In this document: piece by piece, positions 8,173 through 14,776 of the stretch
Numbering within the stretch: position 1 is the stretch's first letter
Layout of the letters: every line of letters begins with the position of its first letter
Source: JBJTIF01 sp046094825
GTDB taxonomy: Bacteria > Actinomycetota > UBA4738 > HRBIN12
Direction: 5' to 3'
Length of the DNA: 20,642 bases
Assembly: GCA_046094825.1 (NCBI GenBank)
Contig: JBJTIF010000144.1
Coordinates: 1-20,642 of the forward strand
Program-made: the position numbers and the translations under genes
Notes under the pieces: generated by a model
Databases searched by the model: none
The model's input: the letters and a program-made list of their open reading frames with translations, nothing else
Told to the model about the DNA's origin: nothing

Positions 8173-10119
8173 ATGCCGCGCGTCGACACGTGGATCCCGA
8201 TGGACGACGGCATCCGCCTCGCCGCGACGATCTTCCTTCCCGACGGCGAGGGCCCGTGGCCGACCCTCCTCGAGGCGCTCCCGTACCGCAAGGACGATCT
8301 CCACGTCGCGACGCTCGCGCAGCACGCGCGCCTCGCGTCGGAGTTCGGGTTCGCCTCGTGCCGCATCGACCTCCGGGGAACCGGTTCGAGCGAGGGGCTG
8401 CTCCACGACGAGTACACGACCCGCGAGCACGAGGATCTCGAGCGCACGATCGCGTGGCTCGCCGCGCAGCCGTGGTCGGCCGGCGCCGTCGGGATGTTCG
8501 GCGCGTCGTGGGGGGGGTTCAACGCCCTCCAGGTCGCGATGCGTCGCCCGCCCGCGCTCGCGGCGATCTGCGCGATCTACGCCTCCGATGATCGCTACGC
8601 CGACGACGTCCACTACTTCGGGGGGATGCTGAAGCAGCTCGATCTCGTCGATTGGCCGCTCTACATGGTCGCGAGCAACGCGCTCCCCCCGGTCCCCTCG
8701 CTCGCCGGGCCGGCGTGGCGCGAGCGATGGCGCGAGCGGGTCGAGGAGGTCGAACCGTGGCCGTTCACGTGGTTCGAGCACCAGCGGTTCGACGACTCCT
8801 GGCGCCACGGCTCGCTCGCGACGGACTACGGCGCCATCGTGGCGGCGACGATGCTCGTGACCGGGTGGGCCGACGGCTACACGAACATCGCGCTCCGCGC
8901 GATGGAGCACCTCCGTTGCCCGCGTCGGCTCCTCGCCGGACCGTGGGGTCACGAGTCGACCGCGACCGCGCGACCGGGTCCGAACCTCGACCTCGTACCG
9001 CAGATGGCACGGTGGTTCGACCGGTGGCTCCGGGGGTCGCGCAACGGGATCGACGAGGAGCCGTCGATCACGGTCTTCCTCCGTCGACCCACGCCGCCGG
9101 CCTTCGACCTCCCGTGCTTCCGCGGCGAGTGGAGCGCCGAACGCGGATGGCCGGTCGAGCGGCAGCGCGATCTCCCGCTGCCGCTCGACCGCGCGATCGC
9201 GACGCCCTCCGGCGAAGCGCTCGCCGTCCGTCCCGATGTCGGAGCCACCGCGTGGCTCTCGTGCGCGGGCGGGCTCCCCTGGGGGCAGCCCACCGACCAG
9301 CGTCCCGACGAGGCGGACTCCCTCGTCCACGACTTCCCCGCGCCGGACGCGGACCTCGTCGTGCTCGGCCACCCCCGCGCCCGGCTCCGCATCGCGTCGA
9401 GCGCACCCGTCGCGTCGGTGTCCGTGAAGCTCTGCGACGTGCACCCCGACGGCACCTCCCAGCTCGTCACGCGGGGGCTCCTGAACCTCACGCACCGCGC
9501 GTCGCGCGAGCATCCGGCACCGATGCCGGTCGACGAACCCGTGGACGTCGAGGTCGAGCTCGAGGTCACGTCGTGGATCTTCGAACCCGGGCACCGCATC
9601 CGTGTCGACATCGCGGGCACGGACTGGCCGAACGTCTGGCCACCGCCCGGACCCGTGACGCTGCGGATCGATCGCGCGGCGAGCACGCTCGTCCTGCCGG
9701 TCCTCGACGGAGCGTCCCCGGACCCGGCACCGCGGCTCGACATCCTCCCGCCGCCCCCACCGCACGCGGACGACCCGTCGATCTCGTGGGAGGTGCACCG
9801 CGGCGATGCGGGCGGAGCGTCGATCGCGCGCACGGCGTACGGCGCGCCGTCGCCGGCCGACGACGGCACGCCCCCGATGGACGCCCGCTGCGAAGGCGAG
9901 GTCGGGGTCTCGCTCGATGACCCCGGACGCGCGTGGGTGGACGCGAGCGCGCGCTTCGCGGTGACGTTCCCCGAGGCGACGGTGGCCGCGACGGCCTCGT
10001 GGCGCATCGAGTCCGACGCGTCGACGTACCGCGTCCACCTCGACCTCGAGACGACCGAGGACGGCGCGCGACGGTGGTGCCGGTCCTGGGATCGCGTGTT
10101 CCCGCGCGATCTCCAGTGA
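8173..10119 (+). CDS. CocE/NonD family hydrolase (X-Pro dipeptidyl-peptidase S15-like)
   Basis: A 648-residue alpha/beta-hydrolase of the peptidase S15 / cocaine esterase family. It opens with the family start motif WIPMDDGIRLAATIFLP, followed by RIDLRGTGSSEG. The triad is visible: Ser112 in GASWGGF, Asp234 in GWADGY, His260 in GPWGH. A helical cap lies between the Ser and the Asp. Residues ~300-560 form the jelly-roll C-terminal domain (PepX_C-like), ending in motifs such as WIFEPGHRIRVDIAGTDWPN. About 100 further residues of unassigned beta-rich sequence follow. No signal peptide is seen, so it is cytoplasmic: an esterase, amidase or dipeptidyl peptidase. It is divergent from the creatininase-family gene and convergent with the flavoprotein gene, only 12 bases from its stop. 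The exact substrate is unknown. Confidence 0.9.
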   Translation: MPRVDTWIPMDDGIRLAATIFLPDGEGPWPTLLEALPYRKDDLHVATLAQHARLASEFGFASCRIDLRGTGSSEGLLHDEYTTREHEDLERTIAWLAAQPWSAGAVGMFGASWGGFNALQVAMRRPPALAAICAIYASDDRYADDVHYFGGMLKQLDLVDWPLYMVASNALPPVPSLAGPAWRERWRERVEEVEPWPFTWFEHQRFDDSWRHGSLATDYGAIVAATMLVTGWADGYTNIALRAMEHLRCPRRLLAGPWGHESTATARPGPNLDLVPQMARWFDRWLRGSRNGIDEEPSITVFLRRPTPPAFDLPCFRGEWSAERGWPVERQRDLPLPLDRAIATPSGEALAVRPDVGATAWLSCAGGLPWGQPTDQRPDEADSLVHDFPAPDADLVVLGHPRARLRIASSAPVASVSVKLCDVHPDGTSQLVTRGLLNLTHRASREHPAPMPVDEPVDVEVELEVTSWIFEPGHRIRVDIAGTDWPNVWPPPGPVTLRIDRAASTLVLPVLDGASPDPAPRLDILPPPPPHADDPSISWEVHRGDAGGASIARTAYGAPSPADDGTPPMDARCEGEVGVSLDDPGRAWVDASARFAVTFPEATVAATASWRIESDASTYRVHLDLETTEDGARRWCRSWDRVFPRDLQ

Positions 10120-10131
10120 GGCCGGACGCCC

Positions 10132-11232
10132 CTAGATGAGGGCGTTCCAGTCCGGATCCGGTGCGGTGAGGCAGGGACGCGTCGCCGAGAACCTCGTGAG
10201 GTCGGCGGTCGTCGGGCGTCCGAGCGCGAGCTCCGCGAGGCTCCGCCCGAAGATCCCCGCGAACTTGTACGCGTGCGCGGCCCCTTGGAACACGGCCGCG
10301 CGGTCGTAGCCGGGGACTCGATCGCACACGAACTCCCGATCCGGCGGCATCACGTAGAGGCACGTGAGCTCGCGCACGACGGGCCCGTGCACGCCGGGGA
10401 GATGCTCGGCGACGAAGCGGTCGAGGCGCGCGGAGTACGCGGGATCGGGGTCGAACGATCGGGTGTCGCCGGTCGTCTCCCGCCCGCCGGCGTCCTGCCC
10501 GATCTTCGGTTCGGCGGTGTCGAACGCGGGGATGCCGTAGAAGGAGGGGTCGTCCATCCAGATCCAGACGGGGAACCGCTCGGGCGACGCGAGCGTGGGG
10601 TCGCCGGGTCGGTGGTACGCGACCTGCTCGAGCGTCGTGCGGAGGTTCCACCGGATGCCGAGGTGCGCGAGGAGGTCGTTCGTCCACGCGTCCACGGCGA
10701 TCGTGAGCGTCTCGGCCTCGTACGTGACGCCGCCGGCCTCGAGCACCCACGCGCCACCGACGTCGCGGATCGACGAGACCGGCGCGACCCCCGACGCCTC
10801 CTGCCAGAGCACCTTCGTGTCGGGTGCGACGCGCCACACGGGGTAGCGGCGCATGAGGTCGTCGCCGCTCCAGACCTCGAACGGGACGCCCGCGCCGGCC
10901 ATCGCCGTCTCGTAGTCGGTCGCATCGATCGATGCGCCGGGTGGGAAGAGGTCGACCCCGCCGGTCCGCACGACCATCGGCGCCCCGGCGTCGGCCGCGA
11001 TCGCATCCCACGCCTCGTACGCGAGCCGTGCGAGTCGGACGTGATCGGCCGTGTGGTAGCTCAGGCGGACGATGCGGCCGTGGTCGTGCGAGGCACCGCG
11101 GTCGTGGCCGAACGCGAACCGCTCGAGCCCGAGGACCTCGCCCGGTTCCCCGAGCCGCGTGAGCCAGTACGCCGCCGACGATCCGATCCCGCCGAGTCCG
11201 ACGACGGCGTGGCGGAACGCGGTGCTCGGCAC
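10132..11232 (-). CDS. FAD-dependent oxidoreductase, monomeric sarcosine oxidase / N-methyltryptophan oxidase-like, with an apparent internal contraction
   Basis: A 366-residue DAO-family flavoprotein. The N-terminal FAD-binding motif GLGGIGSSAAYWL (12-24) and the FGHDRGASHDHGRIVR segment (41-55) match monomeric sarcosine oxidase. LTCLYVMPPD places Cys291 where these enzymes attach FAD covalently, and AHAYKFA (~319-325) matches the active-site loop. Expected reaction: oxidative N-demethylation of sarcosine or another N-methyl amino acid to formaldehyde and H2O2. The GTG start at 11232 directly follows the BHMT-like stop (TGA-GTG), so the two are co-translated. Oddity: from SGV (147-149) to the conserved AW (~182) there are about 24 residues fewer than in Bacillus monomeric sarcosine oxidase (compared from memory). 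The missing part is the helix and strand preceding 'APVSSIRD'. The frame stays open, but the FAD domain may be damaged. Confidence 0.88.
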   Translation of the reverse strand: MPSTAFRHAVVGLGGIGSSAAYWLTRLGEPGEVLGLERFAFGHDRGASHDHGRIVRLSYHTADHVRLARLAYEAWDAIAADAGAPMVVRTGGVDLFPPGASIDATDYETAMAGAGVPFEVWSGDDLMRRYPVWRVAPDTKVLWQEASGVAPVSSIRDVGGAWVLEAGGVTYEAETLTIAVDAWTNDLLAHLGIRWNLRTTLEQVAYHRPGDPTLASPERFPVWIWMDDPSFYGIPAFDTAEPKIGQDAGGRETTGDTRSFDPDPAYSARLDRFVAEHLPGVHGPVVRELTCLYVMPPDREFVCDRVPGYDRAAVFQGAAHAYKFAGIFGRSLAELALGRPTTADLTRFSATRPCLTAPDPDWNALI

Positions 11233-12228
11233 TCAGGCTCCGGCGTCGTCGTGCCCGTAGTACTCGTAGGCCGACATCGCGCGCCCGGACGTCGAGCGCC
11301 ACTCGCGCTCGACCGTCGTCCGCTTGCCGAGCGCCTCCGCCATCGCCCGGACGTGCGCCTGCACGGCGCCGCAGCACGAGCCGATGTAGCGGATGTCCGC
11401 GGCCGCGGCCGCGCGCGCGAAGGCAGCCATCTCCCCACGGGAGAGCTGGAGCGGGTCGAGGGCGAACGGGAACCCTCCCGAGGCGGTGAAGTCCATCACC
11501 TCGGCGGTCGTGCGGTACGCGACCGGCTGCACCGCGACCGGGACCTCGACGGCTCCGCGCATCTCGATCGCGATCGGGAGCTGCTGCTCCGGGCCGTTCA
11601 GGCAGTTCACGCCCACGATGTCCGCGCCGGCGTCGGCGAGGCGACGCGCGGCCTCCGCGGGGGTGTCGCCCTCGTACGTGCGCGTCGGCGTGGACTCGAA
11701 CGACAGCGTGACCATGACGGGTCGCCCCGTGGGCTTCGCGCGCTCGACGAACAGGAGCGCCTCGCCGAGGTACGAGAACGTCTCGCCGATCCAGAAGTCC
11801 GGGCCGCCGACGTCCATCTGGTTCGCGATCTGCCGGTCGAAGAGCGCGCGCACGTGATCGGCGGACGCAGCGTCGGCCGGGTCGTAGGCCCACGTGAGCG
11901 AGAGGTTGCCGGCGACGAGCGCGTCGGCCTCCGCCGCGACCTCGCGGGCGATCATCACGGCGGCCCGGTTGATCTCGTCGACCTTGCCCTCGAGCCCGAC
12001 GGTCGCGAGCTTGTCGTCGCTCGCGTAGAAGGTCATCGTCTGCAGGACCTCGGCGCCGGCGCGGAGGAACTCCCGGTGGAGCGACGCGAGCGCCTCGGGG
12101 TGGTCGATGACGACCTCCGGGGTGAACGGTCCCGCCTGCACGTACCCGCGCTTCTCGAGCTCGAGGAGGTAGCCGCCGTCTCCGAGCACCGGCCCCTCGG
12201 CGAGGCGTTCCCGGATCCCCTTGCCCAT
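11233..12228 (-). CDS. Betaine-homocysteine S-methyltransferase-like protein
   Basis: A 331-residue zinc methyltransferase of the homocysteine S-methyltransferase (Pfam S-methyl_trans) family. It resembles animal BHMT closely: GDGGYLLELEKRGYVQAGPF at the N-terminus, then HREFLRAGAEVLQTMTFYAS, DALVAGNLS, and the zinc ligands in GVNC and the later GSCCGA. The likely reaction moves a methyl group from glycine betaine (or another methyl donor) to homocysteine, giving methionine and dimethylglycine. I chose ATG 12228 because GGGAGGAG lies six bases upstream; the ATG at 12249 would put that site inside the gene. It is followed without a gap by a sarcosine-oxidase-like gene, which fits a betaine demethylation path. 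Other family members use S-methylmethionine, so the donor is an inference. Confidence 0.88.
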   Translation of the reverse strand: MGKGIRERLAEGPVLGDGGYLLELEKRGYVQAGPFTPEVVIDHPEALASLHREFLRAGAEVLQTMTFYASDDKLATVGLEGKVDEINRAAVMIAREVAAEADALVAGNLSLTWAYDPADAASADHVRALFDRQIANQMDVGGPDFWIGETFSYLGEALLFVERAKPTGRPVMVTLSFESTPTRTYEGDTPAEAARRLADAGADIVGVNCLNGPEQQLPIAIEMRGAVEVPVAVQPVAYRTTAEVMDFTASGGFPFALDPLQLSRGEMAAFARAAAAADIRYIGSCCGAVQAHVRAMAEALGKRTTVEREWRSTSGRAMSAYEYYGHDDAGA

Positions 12229-12234
12229 CGCGGA

Positions 12235-12242
12235 CTCCTCCC
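12235..12242 (-). promoter_or_regulatory. Ribosome binding site of the BHMT-like gene
   Basis: GGGAGGAG on the minus strand, six bases before ATG 12228. It settles the choice between this start and ATG 12249. The 82-base gap upstream, to the PPOX-family stop at 12311, holds a TAGGCT hexamer but no convincing -35, so a separate promoter is possible but weak. Confidence 0.7.
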
Positions 12243-12310
12243 GTCGCATCCCGACGCGCACGCACGCGCGGCGCGTCAGCCTAGCCGCCGACCGCCGCGG
12301 ACGGGCGGAC

Positions 12311-12970
12311 CTACAGCGATCGACCGAGGAGCGCGCGGAGCGCGTCGGAGGCGGCGCCCCTCGGCGGCGGATCGGTCTCGGGGACGAGGTCACCGAACCG
12401 GGTCTCGACCGTGAGGACCCCGGCCCACACCGGCGCGTCGAGGTCCTCCTCGAGATCGCCCGTCCCCCCCGTGCGGATCTTCGCGGACGCCTCGACGAGC
12501 GGCATCGTGAGCACCGTCGTCGCGCGGAGCTCCTGCTCGGCCGGGGCGCGGAGTTCGGCCGCACGGCCCGGCACGAGCTTCTCGAGGAACCGATCGAGGA
12601 CGCGGACCTTCTCCGCCTCGTCCTCGACGCTCGCGACGGTGCCGAACGCCGTCACCGAGCGGTAGTTCATGGAGTGTTCGAACCCGCTCCGCGCGAGCAC
12701 GAGGCCGTCGAGGAGGTGCGCGGTGAGGCACGCCTCCGCGCCGACGACGCTGCGGAGGAACCGGCTCGCGGACGAGCCGTGCCAGTACAGGCGGTCACCC
12801 TCGCGCCAGTGCGCGGTCGTCGTGACGTACGGGCGGCCGTCGATCACGTAGCCGACGCTGCACGTGATCGCGGCATCGAGGACCGAGTACACGTCGTCGC
12901 GGTCGTACGTGACGCGGTCGGCGAGGCGCTTGCCCCGCGTGCGCTCGGTGGGCTCGAACGCGCCGCTCAC
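12311..12970 (-). CDS. Pyridoxamine 5'-phosphate oxidase family / Nim-like FMN-binding split-barrel protein
   Basis: A 219-residue protein of the FMN-binding split-barrel superfamily. Typical features are RGKRLADRVTYDRDDVYSVLD (N-terminal helix), CSVGYVIDGRPYVTTTAHWREGDRLYWHGS (given here as the region ~37-66), SASRFLRSV, and MNYRSVTAFGTVASVED (~101-117). The C-terminal half has TTVLTMPLVEASAKIRTGG as seen in the Nim-like subgroup. These proteins bind FMN or F420 and reduce small molecules; a true PNPOx role in B6 synthesis is unlikely for this subgroup. The GTG start at 12970 overlaps the stop of the amidohydrolase (GTGA), so the two are translationally coupled. The substrate is unknown. No lesion is seen. 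Confidence 0.85.
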   Translation of the reverse strand: MSGAFEPTERTRGKRLADRVTYDRDDVYSVLDAAITCSVGYVIDGRPYVTTTAHWREGDRLYWHGSSASRFLRSVVGAEACLTAHLLDGLVLARSGFEHSMNYRSVTAFGTVASVEDEAEKVRVLDRFLEKLVPGRAAELRAPAEQELRATTVLTMPLVEASAKIRTGGTGDLEEDLDAPVWAGVLTVETRFGDLVPETDPPPRGAASDALRALLGRSL

Positions 12971-14685
12971 GTGAGCCCCGCGAACGGGCCGACGGCGTGG
13001 ACGACGCGGCCGGCGACGATCGTGCACTCGACCCGTGCCTCGCCGAGTCCTTCGAGGTCCTGCGTCGCGAGATCGCGGTCGACGATGACGAGGTCCGCCT
13101 CCTTGCCGACGGCGAGGCTCCCGACCCGGTCGTCGAGGTGGTTCACGTAGGCGGAGCCGAGCGTGAAGGCTTCGATCGCCTGGTCGAGCGTGAGGCGCTC
13201 GTCCGGGAGGAACGTCTCCTCCGCGGCACGCCCGCGACCGCCACGCGACCGCGGATGCCGCCGGTGGACCGCGACCGCGATCTCCCAGAGGGGGTCGGCC
13301 GAGGTGACCGGCCAGTCGCTGCCCGCCGCGAGCGGGACCTCCGCCCGCAGGAGGCTCGCGAACGGGTACTGCCACCCGCTCCGTTCCTCGCCGATGAACG
13401 GCATCGTGAGCTCGGTCATCTGCTCCTCGTACGTCGCCCACAGGGGCTGCATGTTCGCGACCGCACCGACCGCACGGAACCGCGGGATGTCCTCCGGGTG
13501 GACGATCTGGATGTGCGCGATGTGGTGGCGGAGGTCGTTCATCCCGTTCGCCCGACGCGCCGCCGCGATCGCATCGAGCGACTCGCGCACCGCGCGTTCG
13601 GCGAGCGCATGGAAGTGCACCTGGAACCCGAGGCGATCGAGTTCGGGGACGACCTCCGCGAGGAGCGCGGGGTCGACGAAGGAGATGCCGCGGTTGTCCG
13701 TGGGGCGACCCGTCGCGTCGAGGTAGGGGTCGAGGACGGCGGCGGTGAAGTTCTCGAGGACCCCGTCCTGCATGATCTTCACGCTCGACGCATCGAACCC
13801 CGAGGCGCGCGCACGGTCGCGGCGCTCGACGAGGTCGGCGATCTGCTCGGCACCGCGCGAGCGCTCCCACCAGAGCGCGGCGACGACGCGGGCGGTCAGC
13901 CGACCCTGCTCCGTGAGACGGATGTAGGTGTCGAGCGAGTCGTACGTACCACCGACGATCGCGTCCTGCCACCCGGTGATGCCGAGCGCGTGGAGGTACG
14001 CCTGCCCGTGGAGCAGGCCCTCCTCCCACTCCTGCGGGGTGAGCGCCGGGATGAGGCGGTCGACGAGGTGCATCGCCCCCTCGTGGAGCGTCCCGGACGG
14101 CGACCCGTCGGGGTCGCGCTCGATCCGGCCGTCCGCGGGGTCGGGGGTCGTCGCGGTGACGCCCGCGAGCTCGAGCGCGCGCGAGTTCACCCACGCGCCG
14201 TGGCCGTCGCGGTTCGGGAGGAAGACCGGACGGTCGGCCACGATCGCGTCGAGGTCCTCCTTGCGAGGCGTCCCGCCGGGGAACCGATCCATCGCCCATC
14301 CCCCACCGCGGATCCACGCGACGTCGGGGTGCGACGCCGCGTACGCCGCGATCACCTCGAGGTAGCCCGCGCGATCGCTCGCCACATGGAGGTCGCACTG
14401 CCGCGTCTGCGCACCGCCGATCGGCGCGTGGATGTGCGCGTCCTGGAAGCCGGGGAGCACGGTACGTCCCCCGACGTCGACGACGGTCGTCCCGGCGCCG
14501 CGGAAGAAGCCGAGGACGTCGCCCGCGGCACCGACGGCGACGATCCGTCCGCGCGAGAGGGCGATCGACTCGGCCCGCGGCAGCAGGGGGTCCACCGTGT
14601 GGACCGCGCCGCCGACGAGGATGAGGTCCGCCGCGTCCTCGGGGGGCACGAGGTCGGGCGCGTCACCGGCCGGGGCGCTGGGCAT
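12967..14685 (-). CDS. Amidohydrolase family 3 protein (YtcJ-like)
   Basis: A 572-residue metal-dependent amidohydrolase. The composite beta-sandwich opens with ADLILVGGAVHTVDPLLPRAESIAL. Metal motif QDAHIH (His84, His86), carboxylatable Lys303 in VKIMQDG, His359 in VHFHALAERA, His391 in HHIAHIQ and Asp457 in AAGSDWPV make a complete binuclear site. The C-terminus ends with the family signature VGSLAVGKEADLVIVDRD. YtcJ-like enzymes hydrolyse N-acyl or formamide substrates, but most have no known substrate. Start ATG 14685 (MPSAPAG) is preceded by GGAAGGGGG; the open frame upstream to 15048 lies inside the lysozyme gene and is a shadow. It leads a minus-strand series with the PPOX-family gene (4-base overlap), the BHMT-like gene and the oxidase. 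No signal peptide is present. Confidence 0.9.
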   Translation of the reverse strand: MPSAPAGDAPDLVPPEDAADLILVGGAVHTVDPLLPRAESIALSRGRIVAVGAAGDVLGFFRGAGTTVVDVGGRTVLPGFQDAHIHAPIGGAQTRQCDLHVASDRAGYLEVIAAYAASHPDVAWIRGGGWAMDRFPGGTPRKEDLDAIVADRPVFLPNRDGHGAWVNSRALELAGVTATTPDPADGRIERDPDGSPSGTLHEGAMHLVDRLIPALTPQEWEEGLLHGQAYLHALGITGWQDAIVGGTYDSLDTYIRLTEQGRLTARVVAALWWERSRGAEQIADLVERRDRARASGFDASSVKIMQDGVLENFTAAVLDPYLDATGRPTDNRGISFVDPALLAEVVPELDRLGFQVHFHALAERAVRESLDAIAAARRANGMNDLRHHIAHIQIVHPEDIPRFRAVGAVANMQPLWATYEEQMTELTMPFIGEERSGWQYPFASLLRAEVPLAAGSDWPVTSADPLWEIAVAVHRRHPRSRGGRGRAAEETFLPDERLTLDQAIEAFTLGSAYVNHLDDRVGSLAVGKEADLVIVDRDLATQDLEGLGEARVECTIVAGRVVHAVGPFAGLT

Positions 14686-14717
14686 CCCCCTTCCTACCAC
14701 GCCCCCGGAGGACCCCG

Positions 14718-14734
14718 GTACCCTCTCGGGGTAC
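14718..14734. promoter_or_regulatory. Inverted repeat in the amidohydrolase/lysozyme divergent gap, possible operator over the lysozyme -10
   Basis: GTACCC (14718-14723) and GGGTAC (14729-14734) form a perfect 6-base dyad around TCTCG in a 91-base divergent gap. The left arm contains TACCCT (TAnnnT), placed about 52 bases before the lysozyme ATG. A protein bound here could control both genes. No -35 is evident, so this is a weak call. Confidence 0.3.
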
Positions 14735-14776
14735 GCCCGGCGAGCCCGCCGTCGACCCTGGGGAGCAGGAGGACCG

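Noticed and set aside
8190..8591. Overlapping plus-strand frame inside the CocE-type gene considered as a nested small gene
   Set aside because: No motif, no ribosome site, arginine-rich composition and full overlap with the catalytic region of a recognised enzyme.
9566..12265. An 899-codon minus-strand frame crossing the CocE, oxidase and BHMT-like genes
   Set aside because: It conflicts with three genes that have catalytic motifs and correct starts. The protein is arginine-rich low complexity.
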